This document shows, in pieces, positions 9,358 to 18,953 of a DNA stretch of 64,000 bases (positions are counted from its first letter, which is position 1; the number at the start of each line of letters is the position of its first letter). The position numbers and the translations under genes were made by a program. A model generated the notes under the pieces. The model did not search any database. It had not been told where the DNA came from and saw only the letters and a program-made list of their open reading frames with translations. Source of the DNA: Marinobacter bohaiensis (GTDB lineage: Bacteria > Pseudomonadota > Gammaproteobacteria > Pseudomonadales > Oleiphilaceae); contig NZ_QGEH01000001.1 in assembly GCF_003258515.1 (NCBI RefSeq), positions 1,488,001 to 1,552,000 of the forward strand, given 5' to 3'.

Positions 9358-9436
9358 GTGGCTTATAGCTCCCTGACTTTGGCGCGCCCGGGAGCGGGCT
9401 GGCTGGACGAGGCTGACTTGAAGAGAGGATGTCCTG

Positions 9437-9454
9437 TTGTATGATGTCATATAA
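9437..9454. promoter_or_regulatory. Candidate GntR/FCD operator upstream of kdgD
   Basis: An 18-bp dyad TTGTATGATGTCATATAA; 7 of 8 bases match between the half sites TTGTATGA and (reverse complement) TTATATGA. Its left half repeats the site near 6147 before tctC. It lies 76 bp before the kdgD start. The size and AT-rich symmetry fit FCD-subfamily GntR operators. Confidence 0.65.
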
Positions 9455-9529
9455 ATAGGTCACTCAGTCCCCGCCCAAAGCCCGAACCGCTGCGAACCGA
9501 AACAACATGGACAATGAGGACTGACAACC

Positions 9530-10441
9530 ATGACGCTTTCTGTAGAACGTATCCGACAGTCGCTGAGCGACGGCCTGCTGTCGTTCCCGGTCACCGACCT
9601 GGACGCCAGCGGCCGCTTCAATGCCGACACCTATCGCGAACGCATTGAGCGCTTCGTGCAGCAGGGCGTGTCCAGCGTGTTCGTCGCCGGCGGCACCGGG
9701 GAGTTCTTCTCCCTGTCGCTGGAGGAGTACCGCGAGATCGTCCGGGTCGCGGTAGAGGTGGTCGACGGCCGGGTGCCGGTCATTGCCAGCGCCGGCCGCA
9801 GCGTGCCGGAGGCCCAGTGTTTCTGCCAGGCCGCGGAGGAAGCGGGTTGCGACGGTATCCTGCTGATGCCGCCGTATCTGACCGAATGCCCGACGGAAGG
9901 CATCGTGGAATACGCCCGTGCGGTCATCGACAGCACGTCCCTGCAGGTCATCTACTACAACCGCGCCAACGGTATCCTGGATGCCGACAACGTGAAGGCC
10001 CTGGCGGCCGCCTGTCCCAACCTGATCGGTCTCAAGGACGGGGTCGGCAACATGGCCGCCCTGAACGACACCATCAAGACCGTCGGCGATCGTCTGGTTT
10101 ACATCGGCGGCGTACCGACCGCCGAGATCATTGCCGAGGCCTACCTCTCGATCGGCGTGAACACCTACTCATCCGCCGTGTACAACTTCATGCCGGAGAT
10201 GGCGATGAAGTTCTACCGGGCACTGCGGGGCGGTGACACGGCCACTGTGCAAGCGATCATCCGGGATTTCTTTATTCCCTTCTGCCGCCTGCGCGATCGC
10301 AAGAAGGGCTATGCCGTCAGCCTGATCAAGGCCGGTACAGACATCGTGGGCCAGCCGGCCGGTGACGTACGCGCGCCGCTGACGATGCCCACGCCGACAG
10401 ACCGCGAAGCCCTGGCGGCGATCATCAGCAACAACCGCTGA
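9530..10441 (+). CDS. kdgD: 5-dehydro-4-deoxyglucarate dehydratase (KdgD)
   Basis: Cytoplasmic aldolase-fold enzyme of 303 residues (DHDPS/NAL superfamily) that dehydrates and decarboxylates 5-keto-4-deoxyglucarate to 2,5-dioxovalerate. The Schiff-base lysine is K169 in [11 protein letters not shown], the Tyr pair is IYYNRANG (142-143), and the GGTGEFFSL motif is at about 54-62. KdgD rather than DapA is indicated by the insertion pattern and by the neighbouring gudD and dioxovalerate dehydrogenase. It opens the second half of the glucarate cluster behind an operator-like palindrome. Confidence 0.92.
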   Translation: MTLSVERIRQSLSDGLLSFPVTDLDASGRFNADTYRERIERFVQQGVSSVFVAGGTGEFFSLSLEEYREIVRVAVEVVDGRVPVIASAGRSVPEAQCFCQAAEEAGCDGILLMPPYLTECPTEGIVEYARAVIDSTSLQVIYYNRANGILDADNVKALAAACPNLIGLKDGVGNMAALNDTIKTVGDRLVYIGGVPTAEIIAEAYLSIGVNTYSSAVYNFMPEMAMKFYRALRGGDTATVQAIIRDFFIPFCRLRDRKKGYAVSLIKAGTDIVGQPAGDVRAPLTMPTPTDREALAAIISNNR

Positions 10442-10454
10442 CCGCAGCGATTCC

Positions 10455-10476
10455 GGGGCGGGGACGTATCCGCCCC
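10455..10476 (+). other. Intercistronic hairpin between kdgD and gudD
   Basis: 7-bp stem GGGGCGG / CCGCCCC with an 8-base loop and no U tract. It is more likely an mRNA-stability or attenuation structure than a terminator, because gudD follows within 21 bp. Confidence 0.45.
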
Positions 10477-10496
10477 CAACCGAGCGAGGTAGAACG

Positions 10497-11822
10497 ATGT
10501 TTACAACAATCAAGAAAATGTCGGTGGTTCCGGTGGCGGGCTATGACAGCTTTCTGCTGAACCTCAGCGGTGGCCACGCCCCCTGGTTTATCCGGACGGT
10601 GGTGGTCCTGGAAGACAACGACGGCAACATCGGCCTGGGCGAAATCCCGGCCACCGATGCCATCGTCCGTACGCTGGAAGCCTGTCGCGAGCTGGTGGAA
10701 GGGCAGTCGGTCGGGCGCTACAAGGCGATCATCAGCCGCGTGCGTGACGCCATCTCCGGGCAGTCCGATGATGTGCGCGGCAACCAGACCTTCGACCTCC
10801 GGGTGGCGGTCCACGTGATCACTGGCATCGAGTCGGCGTTGCTGGACCTGGCCGGCCAGAACATGGGCCTGCCGGTGGTGGAGTTGCTGGGCCAGTACGG
10901 CCGTCAGCGCGACCAGGTCGAGGCCCTGGGCTACCTGTTCCTGCTCGGCGATCCCGACAAGACGGATCTGCCGTATCCGACCTGCGAGAACCCGCAGGAT
11001 GAGTGGGACCGCGTCCGCACCCGCGAAGCCCTGACGCCGGACGCGGTGGCCAGGCTGGCCAAGGCGGCCTACGAGCGTTATGGCTTCCGCGACTTCAAGC
11101 TCAAGGGCGGGGTGCTGGACGGTCATCAGGAAGCGGAGTGCATCGCCGCACTCTACGACGCTTTCCCGGAAGCGCGCCTGACCCTCGATCCCAACGGCGC
11201 CTGGACGCTCAAGCAGGCCATCGAATACCTGACGCCGGTCAAGCACATGCTCAGCTATGCCGAAGACCCCTGCGGCGCCGAGGGTGCCTGGTCCGGCCGT
11301 GAAACCATGAGCGAGTTCCGCCGCCAGACCGGGCTGCGAACGGCGACCAACATGATCGCCACCGATTGGCAGCAGTTGCGTAACGCGGTGCGCCTGGATT
11401 CCGTGGACATCCCGCTGGCGGACTGCCACTTCTGGACCATGCAGGGGGCGGTCGCCGTGGGTGAACTGTGCAACGAGTGGGGCATGACCTGGGGATCGCA
11501 TTCCAACAACCACTTCGACATCTCGCTGGCGATGATGACGCACGTGGCGGCTGCCTGCCCGGGCGAGATCACGGCCATCGACACGCACTGGATCTGGCAG
11601 GACGGACAGCGGCTCACCCGTGACCCACTGAAGATCCGCGACGGCAAACTCACCATTCCCGACCGGCCGGGGCTGGGCATCGATCTGGACCGGGAGAAAC
11701 TGGAGCAGGGCCACGCCCTGTTCAAGTCCCTCAGCCTGGGCCAGCGCGACGATGCCATGGCCATGCAGTACCTGATTCCCGGCTGGACATTCGACCCCAA
11801 GCGTCCTGCGCTTGTTCGCTGA
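10497..11822 (+). CDS. gudD: Glucarate dehydratase (GudD)
   Basis: Enolase-superfamily enzyme of 441 residues that dehydrates D-glucarate (and L-idarate) to 5-keto-4-deoxyglucarate. All active-site residues known from E. coli GlucD appear with a constant offset of four: the KxK pair K201/K203 (DFKLKGG), metal ligands D231 (DPNGAW), E262 and N285, and the base H335 (GSHSNNH). The 55-bp spacing from kdgD suggests co-transcription. The product feeds KdgD encoded upstream. Confidence 0.95.
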   Translation: MFTTIKKMSVVPVAGYDSFLLNLSGGHAPWFIRTVVVLEDNDGNIGLGEIPATDAIVRTLEACRELVEGQSVGRYKAIISRVRDAISGQSDDVRGNQTFDLRVAVHVITGIESALLDLAGQNMGLPVVELLGQYGRQRDQVEALGYLFLLGDPDKTDLPYPTCENPQDEWDRVRTREALTPDAVARLAKAAYERYGFRDFKLKGGVLDGHQEAECIAALYDAFPEARLTLDPNGAWTLKQAIEYLTPVKHMLSYAEDPCGAEGAWSGRETMSEFRRQTGLRTATNMIATDWQQLRNAVRLDSVDIPLADCHFWTMQGAVAVGELCNEWGMTWGSHSNNHFDISLAMMTHVAAACPGEITAIDTHWIWQDGQRLTRDPLKIRDGKLTIPDRPGLGIDLDREKLEQGHALFKSLSLGQRDDAMAMQYLIPGWTFDPKRPALVR

Positions 11823-11858
11823 TCCGCTCTTGGGATAATGTAACTCGGCCGAACTGAA

Positions 11859-12629
11859 TTGATGATGGACACAACAAAAATGGGCACCACCGGAAGCACC
11901 CTCAAGGTTCAACCCGTCAAACGCACGGGCAGCCTTGGCGCACATGTCGCGTCACAACTGGAGCAGATGATCACCCAGGGACAGATTCCCGTGGGCGAGA
12001 AACTGCCCACCGAGAGCAAGCTGTGCGACATGTTCGAGGTCAGCCGCACGGTGGTGCGCGAGGCGATCACCCAGCTCAAGTCGCTGGGCCTGGTCGAGAC
12101 GCGGCGCGGTGTGGGGACCACGGTCATCCGCAGCCAGCCGGCGGAAACGTTGTACGCCTATACCATCAATCCGACGGCCGTTGAGGACATCCTGAACATC
12201 CTGGAACTGCGTCTCAGTGTCGAGACCCAGGCGGCGGAATTCGCCGCGCTGCGCCGGGACGATCAGGACCTCGAACAGCTCGAACAATGCCTGGATCGCT
12301 TCGACCGGGCGCTGGAAAAAGGGGAACTGGCGCGGGACGAGGACCTGGCTTTCCACCTGGGCATCGCCAACGCCACCAAGAACCCGTTTTTCCGGCAGTT
12401 CTACGAGCAGTTCAACAAGAACATCATCCCCAGAGCCAAGATCGTCAATACCAGTCTCGATCACCCGGCCACCGAGCAGTATCTGGACCGGGTGCGGCAG
12501 GAGCATCGCGAGATCTTCGACGCCATCCAATCGAGACAGCCCGAAGCGGCCAGAAAGGCGATGCATACGCACCTCTACCGTGCCTATCACCTCTACGAGA
12601 AATACCGGACCAGTCAGGCATTCGAGTAA
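11859..12629 (+). CDS. GntR/FCD-family transcriptional regulator of the glucarate cluster
   Basis: Regulator of 256 residues. It has a GntR winged HTH (about 27-95, with VGEKLPTESKLCDMFEVSR and RRGVGTTVI) and a C-terminal FCD ligand domain (about 105-250) carrying the metal-ligand pattern DLAFHLGIANATKNP ... HREIFDAI ... AMHTHL. FCD regulators of the UxuR/ExuR/PdhR kind respond to sugar acids or their breakdown products. It lies 36 bp after gudD. The TTGTATGA dyads before tctC and kdgD are its probable targets. The start could be 11859, 11862 or 11880. Confidence 0.88.
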   Translation: MMMDTTKMGTTGSTLKVQPVKRTGSLGAHVASQLEQMITQGQIPVGEKLPTESKLCDMFEVSRTVVREAITQLKSLGLVETRRGVGTTVIRSQPAETLYAYTINPTAVEDILNILELRLSVETQAAEFAALRRDDQDLEQLEQCLDRFDRALEKGELARDEDLAFHLGIANATKNPFFRQFYEQFNKNIIPRAKIVNTSLDHPATEQYLDRVRQEHREIFDAIQSRQPEAARKAMHTHLYRAYHLYEKYRTSQAFE

Positions 12630-12727
12630 CCACCGAACCTGAACCGCTGGACCTTCTCAGTCTTCTGGCCTGAATGAACGTGGCTCCGGCTCGCCCGGAG
12701 TGCGGACACTCGTTAACGGAGAGACAC

Positions 12728-14305
12728 ATGACTATTCTTGGCGAAATGCTCATCGGCGCGCGCGCCGTAAAAGGTACCAACGGCCCGATCCAGGCCATCA
12801 ACCCGGCGACGGACGAGAAACTTGAGCCGGCCTTCAACGGCGGCACCGAAGCGGATGTGAACAGCGCTGCCGAGCTGGCCCGCGCGGCGTTTGCCAGCTA
12901 CCGCGACACCAGCCCGGAGGCCCGGGCCGTGTTCCTGGAAACTTGTGCCGACGAAATCCTCGCGCTGGGGGACGAACTGGTCGAGCGCGCCATGGCGGAA
13001 AGCGGTCTGCCCCGTGCCCGCATCGAGGGCGAGCGCGGCCGCACCATGAACCAGCTGCGTCTGTTTGCCTCGGTGGTTCGCGCCGGCAACTACCTGGACG
13101 CCCGCATCGACCCGGCCATGCCGGACCGCCAGCCGCTGCCGCGGGCGGACCTGCGTATGCGCAACATCCCGCTGGGCCCCGTTGCCGTTTTCGGCGCCAG
13201 CAACTTCCCGCTGGCCTTTTCCGTGGCCGGTGGCGACACCGCCTCGGCGCTGGCGGCTGGCTGCCCGGTGATCGTCAAGGCCCACTCGGCCCACCCGGGT
13301 ACCTCGGAGCTGGTCGGTCGTGCCCTGCAAAAAGCCGTGGCCAAGTGTGAGCTGCACGAGGGCGTTTTCTCGCTGATCTTTGGATCCGGTAACGTAGTGG
13401 GCCAGGCGTTGGTGGCGCACCCGCAGATCAAGGCGGTCGGTTTCACCGGTTCGCGTTCCGGTGGTACGGCGTTGATGAATATCGCCGCCAATCGCCCCGA
13501 GCCGATTCCGGTGTACGCGGAGATGAGCAGCATCAACCCGGTCTTCCTGATGCCGGAAGCCATGAAGGCCCGTGGAGAAGCCATCGCCGAAGGCCTGGTC
13601 GGTTCCCTGCTGATGGGCGCCGGCCAGTTCTGCACCAACCCGGGGCTGGTGTTCGCTGTGGAAGGCGACGACTTCGACCGCTTCCTGGAGAAGGCCTCGG
13701 CCACCCTGAAAGAAGCCGGCACCCAGACTATGCTCACACCGGGTATCCATCAGGCCTACAGCAAGGGCGTCGATCAGCTCAGCGGCAATGGCCGCGTGAC
13801 GGAGGCCGCGCGTGGTCAGGGCAGCGATCAGCCCAACCAGTGCCAGGCCGGGCTGTTCGTCACCACGGCGGATGACTTTATCGCCGATGAGAGCCTGTCC
13901 GCCGAGGTCTTTGGTTCCACCTCTCTGGTGGTGACCTGCAAGAGTGCGGACGACTTCGCCCGCGTCGCCGAGCATCTGGAAGGCCAGCTGACCGCGACCT
14001 TGCAGCTGGACGACGGCGATATCGATGTCGCCCGCCAACTGCTGCCGGTGCTGGAGCGCAAGGCGGGCCGGATCCTCTGTAACGGCTACCCGACCGGCGT
14101 CGAAGTGTGCCACGCCATGGTTCACGGCGGACCTTACCCGGCCACGTCCGACAGCCGCACCACCTCGGTGGGCTCTGCCGCGATCCAGCGGTTCGTGCGT
14201 CCGGTCTGCTATCAGGATCTGCCCGAGGCGCTGCTGCCGGAGGCGATTCGGGACGGCAACCCGCTGTCGATTCGCCGGCTGGTGGACGGCCAGGACCAGC
14301 GTTGA
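12728..14305 (+). CDS. 2,5-dioxovalerate (alpha-ketoglutarate semialdehyde) dehydrogenase
   Basis: NAD(P)-dependent aldehyde dehydrogenase of 525 residues, the usual length of the KGSADH group, which oxidises 2,5-dioxovalerate to 2-oxoglutarate as the last step of glucarate breakdown. Visible catalytic features are [16 protein letters not shown] (catalytic Asn), [12 protein letters not shown] (cofactor loop), YAEMSSINP (general-base Glu) and [10 protein letters not shown] (nucleophile Cys). The ATG at 12728 is preceded by GGAGAGAC. An in-frame ATG at 12674 lacks a ribosome site. Confidence 0.92.
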   Translation: MTILGEMLIGARAVKGTNGPIQAINPATDEKLEPAFNGGTEADVNSAAELARAAFASYRDTSPEARAVFLETCADEILALGDELVERAMAESGLPRARIEGERGRTMNQLRLFASVVRAGNYLDARIDPAMPDRQPLPRADLRMRNIPLGPVAVFGASNFPLAFSVAGGDTASALAAGCPVIVKAHSAHPGTSELVGRALQKAVAKCELHEGVFSLIFGSGNVVGQALVAHPQIKAVGFTGSRSGGTALMNIAANRPEPIPVYAEMSSINPVFLMPEAMKARGEAIAEGLVGSLLMGAGQFCTNPGLVFAVEGDDFDRFLEKASATLKEAGTQTMLTPGIHQAYSKGVDQLSGNGRVTEAARGQGSDQPNQCQAGLFVTTADDFIADESLSAEVFGSTSLVVTCKSADDFARVAEHLEGQLTATLQLDDGDIDVARQLLPVLERKAGRILCNGYPTGVEVCHAMVHGGPYPATSDSRTTSVGSAAIQRFVRPVCYQDLPEALLPEAIRDGNPLSIRRLVDGQDQR

Positions 14306-14375
14306 TCCTGAACCCCGTTGATGGAGACAGGCCGGGTGTCGTTTGCCGACGCCCGGCTTAGACGATCCTCTCCTT

Positions 14376-14399
14376 GCCCTGCGTCCGCGGGGCCTTTTT
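14376..14399 (+). terminator. Terminator after the dioxovalerate dehydrogenase gene
   Basis: 7-bp stem GCCCTGC / GCGGGGC (one G-U pair) followed by CTTTTT. A second GC-rich hairpin without U tract (14331-14357, GCCGGGTGTCG / CGACGCCCGGC) precedes it. Together they probably end the main glucarate transcript. Confidence 0.75.
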
Positions 14400-14460
14400 C
14401 GTTGTGGGGCGTGTCTCTGGACATCCGTCCGGACCGCCCTGAACCGCGAGGGATAGCGTG

Positions 14461-15402
14461 ATGGAAAAACCGGACGTTCTCATTGTTGCTGCCAGCGGCG
14501 CGCCACAAATGGCCGAGCTGGAGCGACACGTTACACTGCACCGCCTGGATCTGGCTGAAGACCCTGACGCACTGCTGACCGACGTCGGCCCGCGGATTCG
14601 CGCGGTGGTGACCGGCAACAGCGCGGGCTTCAGCGAAGACCTGCTCGCCCGGTTGCCGAACCTGGAGCTGGTGTCCTCCCAGGGCGTCGGCACGGACGGA
14701 CTCTGTGTCGCGGCCAGCCACGATCGCGGCGTGCTGGTGGCGAACACGCCGGACGTTCTCAACGACGATGTGGCGGACATGGCGATGATGCTTCTGCTGG
14801 CCACCGTTCGACGCCTGGTGGCGGGCGACCGCTGGGTGCGGGAAGGCCGTTGGCAACGCGAGGGCAATATGCCGCTCAGTCGCTGTGTCCGTGGCAAGAC
14901 GCTCGGCATTGCCGGGCTGGGGCGCATTGGCAAAGCCATCGCCCGGCGGGCGGAGGTGTTCGGTATCGAGGTGGCTTACTACGGCCGGCGCGAGCAGTCG
15001 AATGTCGACTATCCCTGGTATGCCGATCTGGAAACCCTGGCAGGGGAGGTCGATTTCCTGATGATCGTGCTGCCCGGGGGCGAAGCCACGCGACATCTGG
15101 TGGGCTCGGCCGTGTTGCGGGCGTTGGGCCCGGACGGCTATCTCGTCAACATCGGCCGGGGATCGGTGGTGGATGAAGCGGCCCTGGTCCGAGCACTCCA
15201 GGAAGGCGAGATTGCCGGCGCCGGGCTGGACGTGTTCGCCGACGAGCCCAACGCGCCGGAAGCCCTGTTCGCCATGGACAACGTGGTGCTCCAGCCCCAC
15301 AACGGCAGTGCCACCGTGGAAACCCGGAATGCCATGGCGCAGCGGGTGGTGGACAATGTGAAGGCCCACTTCGCAGGGCGTCCGCTGCTCTCACCGGTGT
15401 AG
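14461..15402 (+). CDS. D-2-hydroxyacid dehydrogenase (GhrB/hydroxypyruvate reductase-like)
   Basis: NAD(P)-dependent 2-hydroxyacid dehydrogenase of 313 residues. It has the Rossmann motif GLGRIGKAIARR (about 157-168) and the three catalytic residues in order: Arg in NIGRGSVVDE, Glu in DVFADEPN and His in LQPHNGSAT. A GTG at 14458 directly precedes the ATG used here. It is separated from the glucarate genes by terminators but sits on the same strand with an AEC permease 8 bp downstream. A role in tartronate, glycerate or keto-gluconate metabolism is plausible but not shown. Confidence 0.85.
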   Translation: MEKPDVLIVAASGAPQMAELERHVTLHRLDLAEDPDALLTDVGPRIRAVVTGNSAGFSEDLLARLPNLELVSSQGVGTDGLCVAASHDRGVLVANTPDVLNDDVADMAMMLLLATVRRLVAGDRWVREGRWQREGNMPLSRCVRGKTLGIAGLGRIGKAIARRAEVFGIEVAYYGRREQSNVDYPWYADLETLAGEVDFLMIVLPGGEATRHLVGSAVLRALGPDGYLVNIGRGSVVDEAALVRALQEGEIAGAGLDVFADEPNAPEALFAMDNVVLQPHNGSATVETRNAMAQRVVDNVKAHFAGRPLLSPV

Positions 15403-15410
15403 GCTGAGCG

Positions 15411-16355
15411 ATGCAGACGGATCTTTTCGCCCAGGTCTTCACCGTCACCGGGCCGGTGTTCGCCATGCTGCTGGCGGGGCTGGTCCTGCGACGGTTGCAG
15501 CTGATTGACGATGCCTTTATCGGCACCGCCTCGAATCTCAGCTTCCGGGTGCTGATGCCCACGCTGTTATTCTTCTCGATTCTGCGTGCTGACCTGCGTA
15601 CCGCGTTTCAGCCGAAGCTGATCGGCTATTTCTACCTCGCCACCTTGCTGACGTTCGCCGCCTCCTGGCTCTGGTCCATGCGTTCGGTGCCGCGTTCCGA
15701 TCGCGGCGTCTACGTGCAGGGGGCGTTCCGGGGCAACTGCGGCATCGTCGGCCTGGCGCTGGCGGCCAGCTACTACGGTGACTATGGCCTGTCCACCGGC
15801 GGTGTGATTGCCGGTATTGGCATTGTGTTGTTCAACGTCCTGTCGGTGGTAGTGCTGGGCATCTACAGCCCCACGTTTGAGACCAACCTGCGGTCGGTGG
15901 TCGCCAACCTGACCCGGAATCCGCTGATTCTCAGCGTCCTGGCGGGACTGCTGGCTTCCTGGGCGGGCGTGACACTGCCCCAGTGGATCATGGTGTCCGG
16001 CGACTACCTGGCATCCATGACGCTGCCGCTGGCGCTGGTCTGTATCGGCGGCTCGCTGTCATTGGGCGCACTGCTGGACTCGGGGCGCCCGGCCATCAGC
16101 GCCAGCCTGATCAAGGTGCTCTGGAGTCCGGTGCTCTTCACCGTCCTGGCCTGGCTGGTGGGCTTTGAAGGCCGGGATCTGGGCATGCTCTACCTGTTCC
16201 TGGCCAGTCCCACCGCCGCCGTCAGCTACGTCATGGCGCGGGCCGCTGGCAGCGACGACAAGCTGGCCGCCAACATCATCGCCATTTCCACGGTACTCTC
16301 GGTGGCCACGATTATGGCGGGGTTGTATCTGTTGCAGCATTATCGGCTGATCTGA
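15411..16355 (+). CDS. AEC-family (auxin efflux carrier type) transporter
   Basis: Membrane transporter of 314 residues with about ten helices in two five-helix halves, as in the AEC/MdcF family. The N-terminus (FTVTGPVFAMLLAGLVLRR) and the FRGNCGIVGLALA motif near residues 105-117 are typical. Bacterial members move malonate, malate or related acids. It follows the hydroxyacid dehydrogenase by 8 bp, so both probably serve one organic acid. Confidence 0.85.
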   Translation: MQTDLFAQVFTVTGPVFAMLLAGLVLRRLQLIDDAFIGTASNLSFRVLMPTLLFFSILRADLRTAFQPKLIGYFYLATLLTFAASWLWSMRSVPRSDRGVYVQGAFRGNCGIVGLALAASYYGDYGLSTGGVIAGIGIVLFNVLSVVVLGIYSPTFETNLRSVVANLTRNPLILSVLAGLLASWAGVTLPQWIMVSGDYLASMTLPLALVCIGGSLSLGALLDSGRPAISASLIKVLWSPVLFTVLAWLVGFEGRDLGMLYLFLASPTAAVSYVMARAAGSDDKLAANIIAISTVLSVATIMAGLYLLQHYRLI

Positions 16356-16360
16356 GTGGA

Positions 16361-16963
16361 TCAGCCGGCCAACTCCGGCCAGACGTATTCCACGCCGATA
16401 GAGCCCGCCACGTAGAGCAACAACACCGCCATCACCCGGTTAAACCAGCGAAAGAACACCGGGCTGCCGACGCGTGGACCCAGCAGTTTGCCGAATAGGG
16501 CGTAGCTGCCGGGAGCGCCCACGGCCAGCACCGCCAGGACGCAGGACCAGCCCACCACCGCCGGGCCGTGAATGCCGGCGCCGGGAAACTGGATGGTGGC
16601 GATGGGCAGGGTCGCGACGATGCCCTTGGGATTGAGGAGCTGGATAAACAGCCCGTCAAGGAAGCGCAGGGCATTGGCGCTGGCTTCGGTGCGGATGTCG
16701 ACACTGGCCCTGAGTATCTTGAAGGCCAGGTAGGCGATGTAGCCGCAGCCGGCCAGGCTGACGAACACCAGGCTCCTGCTGTGCACCAGTGCCCCGCCAA
16801 GCAGGCCGAACCCGAGGAACAGGATCAGCATGGCGCTGCCGACACCGACGTAAAAGCCGGCGGAGCTGCGGAACTGGCCGTGGATGCCCGCGTTCAGGCC
16901 GAGCAGATTCACAGGCCCAGGCGTGTACATCACGCCTATGGCGTAGGCGAGGATCTCGATCAT
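16361..16963 (-). CDS. LysE-family translocator
   Basis: Amino-acid or metabolite exporter of 200 residues with six hydrophobic segments and the LysE/RhtB N-terminus MIEILAYAIGVMYTPGPVNL. The start is set at 16963 because it is preceded by a good ribosome site (AGGAAACC) and gives the family N-terminus. The frame extends 16 codons further upstream without support. It runs downstream of the AraC regulator on the same strand and converges with the AEC gene. Confidence 0.88.
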   Translation of the reverse strand: MIEILAYAIGVMYTPGPVNLLGLNAGIHGQFRSSAGFYVGVGSAMLILFLGFGLLGGALVHSRSLVFVSLAGCGYIAYLAFKILRASVDIRTEASANALRFLDGLFIQLLNPKGIVATLPIATIQFPGAGIHGPAVVGWSCVLAVLAVGAPGSYALFGKLLGPRVGSPVFFRWFNRVMAVLLLYVAGSIGVEYVWPELAG

Positions 16964-17000
16964 GGTGGTTTCCTGAAAAGGTCGTCGCGTGACGTTGGCG

Positions 17001-17873
17001 TCAGGCGCCAATGCTTTGCTGGTAGCTCGTCGGCGTCATGCCATAGATGCGCTTGAAGCGTCGGTTGAAGTGGCTCAGGTCGGAAAACCCGTAACGGTGG
17101 ACCACATCGTTGACCGACTCGCCGGCCTCCAGCGCCGAGCGGGCGGCGTTGATGCGGCAGTTGATCACGTACTGGTGCGGGGTGATGCCGAACTGGCGCC
17201 GGAACAGTCGCAGGAAGTGGTACTTCGAGAGGTGGGCCGCTGCGCTGATGTCTTCCAGAGACAGGTCGGCATCGATGCAGTCGTGGATAAAGTCCTTGGC
17301 CCGTTCCAGCAACACGTCGGGGCGCCTGGACACGGCGTCCATCTCGAACGAGCCGACACGTTGCACCATACGCGAGGCGATCTGGAACAGGGCGTGTTCC
17401 TGCTCGATGCGACTGCCCACGTTGTCGGCGATCAGGCGCACCAGTCCGATGATCTGGTCGCGCAGCAGCGGGTCGTCAAGCAGCGTCTCGTTAAAGTGGA
17501 TGTCGCCGATGCGCGTGCGTCCGGCGGCGTCTGTCATCAGCGGCTCGATCTGCCCCGGGTGGATGTACAGCATGACATAGCTCAGCGGGTCGTCGCCGCC
17601 GGAGTGGCCGTCATGCACCTCGTCCGGACTGAGCTGGATCACTTTGCCCGGAGGGCTGCGGTGGAAGCTGCCGTTGCTGAAGAAATCCTGGCTACCGCTG
17701 AGGGTCACGCCAAACGCGTATTCCTCGTGGGCGTGCTTGTCGTAGGTAAACCCGTCCATCTTTGCCTGCAGCGCGGTCACTTCCGGCAGATGCTGGCTCC
17801 GGATGAAGCGAAATTGGCTGTCCTGTTCCACCCTTACACTCACCGTTCTTCCCCTGGACGCCGGTCTGCTCAT
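17001..17873 (-). CDS. AraC-family transcriptional regulator (cupin sensor)
   Basis: Regulator of 290 residues with an N-terminal AraC cupin domain (about 35-100; DKHAHEEYAFGVTLSG and QLSPDEVHDGHSG motifs) and a C-terminal double HTH (about 190-288; LEDISAAAHLSKYHFLRLF and VNDVVHRYGFSDLSHFNRRF). It is 37 bp upstream of the lysE gene on the same strand. Such AraC-LysE pairs usually control the exporter. The effector is unknown. Confidence 0.88.
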   Translation of the reverse strand: MSRPASRGRTVSVRVEQDSQFRFIRSQHLPEVTALQAKMDGFTYDKHAHEEYAFGVTLSGSQDFFSNGSFHRSPPGKVIQLSPDEVHDGHSGGDDPLSYVMLYIHPGQIEPLMTDAAGRTRIGDIHFNETLLDDPLLRDQIIGLVRLIADNVGSRIEQEHALFQIASRMVQRVGSFEMDAVSRRPDVLLERAKDFIHDCIDADLSLEDISAAAHLSKYHFLRLFRRQFGITPHQYVINCRINAARSALEAGESVNDVVHRYGFSDLSHFNRRFKRIYGMTPTSYQQSIGA

Positions 17874-18064
17874 GGGCTGTCTCCCTCATGGGAGACTGGC
17901 CCGTTTCATCCATACTGTAACGCCGGAGCGGGGGCGACGCTTGGACAAAATTGCGCAATCGGCTCCCGATATGGCGGGCGCGGTACCGAAAGCCTTTATT
18001 GAGAAAGCCGCATTGAAGACGCCATGTTGAAAACCTGCATTGATAACGATGGGAGAAACGCACA

Positions 18065-18568
18065 ATGTTCTATTTTGCCTATGGCTCCAACCTGTCTCGC
18101 GCCCGGTTGCAGGCAAGGGTTCCCGAGGCCGAACCGGTCGCGGTGGCCAGCCTGCCGGAGCACCGCCTGTGTTTTCACAAGGTCAGCCGTCGTGACGGAT
18201 CCGGGAAGTGTGATGCGTTATACACCGGCGATAGGGGAGATCGTGTCCTGGGTGTGATCTATGACGTGTCGGACGAAGGCAAGCGGGTGCTGGATCGGAT
18301 TGAAGGCCTGGGCCATGGCTATGACGAGAAGCTGGTGGTTGTCGAACTCGGCGACGCAAGCCGACGGAGGGTCTGGCTCTACGTGGCCTCCGACATTGAC
18401 GCGGGTTACCGGCCCTACGGCTGGTACAAGCAGCACGTTCTGGCCGGCGCCCGGGAGCATGGTTTTCCTTCGGCCTATATCGACGTCATCGAAGCGGTGG
18501 AGACGGTGGAGGATCTGGACGTCGATCGGCATTACCGGGAGACCGCGATATACCAGCGCGGTGACTGA
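18065..18568 (+). CDS. Gamma-glutamylcyclotransferase (AIG2-like)
   Basis: Small cytoplasmic enzyme of 167 residues with the gamma-glutamylcyclotransferase fold. The substrate loop YFAYGSNLSRARL (about 3-15) and the acidic catalytic segment around DEKLVVVEL (about 88-96) are visible. The family releases 5-oxoproline from gamma-glutamyl compounds. It is a single-gene unit divergent from the AraC gene, with ribosome site GGGAGAAA. Confidence 0.82.
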   Translation: MFYFAYGSNLSRARLQARVPEAEPVAVASLPEHRLCFHKVSRRDGSGKCDALYTGDRGDRVLGVIYDVSDEGKRVLDRIEGLGHGYDEKLVVVELGDASRRRVWLYVASDIDAGYRPYGWYKQHVLAGAREHGFPSAYIDVIEAVETVEDLDVDRHYRETAIYQRGD

Positions 18569-18953
18569 ATACGGTTGCCGAAAAGTCCAGGCATTGTGGA
18601 GGTGTCACGGGTGGCCGCTTGCCCGGTACGGCTGGATCAGTGGCGGTGCTATCGACGGCGTAGCGGGTTGCTGCCCATCACACAGAAACAAAGCGTTTCC
18701 AAATAAGTTATTGTATTTCGTATCTATTGCCATAGTGACGTGTTAGTTTGGCGCATCTCACCGTCTGTCCCGCCTGCACATTCAAAATGACGACAACAGC
18801 GAGGCCAACGGTGTAAGGGCTTGCCGGTTTCTGTTGATCGTATGGTCGATGGACGGGCCGTCCTGGCCGTCCATGGAAGGGAACGGCTGCGCGCCAACTT
18901 GGGAATGGTGCCGTTTGGAGGGAAAGTTTGGGTTCACAAGCAGTACATCAATC
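18569..18953. other. Non-coding stretch before the desaturase, with a leader hairpin
   Basis: This 385-bp gap holds an AT-rich segment at about 18695-18750 that could contain a promoter. It also holds a perfect 8-bp hairpin ATGGACGG / CCGTCCAT (18849-18874, 10-base loop) about 80 bp before the desaturase start. An open frame beginning at 18834 runs into the desaturase but lacks a start signal. I see no other gene here. Confidence 0.5.

Noticed and set aside
7660-9450. 596-codon minus-strand open frame opposite tctB and tctA
   Set aside because: It lies antisense to well-supported transporter genes and encodes a low-complexity His/Gln/Arg-rich product typical of high-GC shadow frames.
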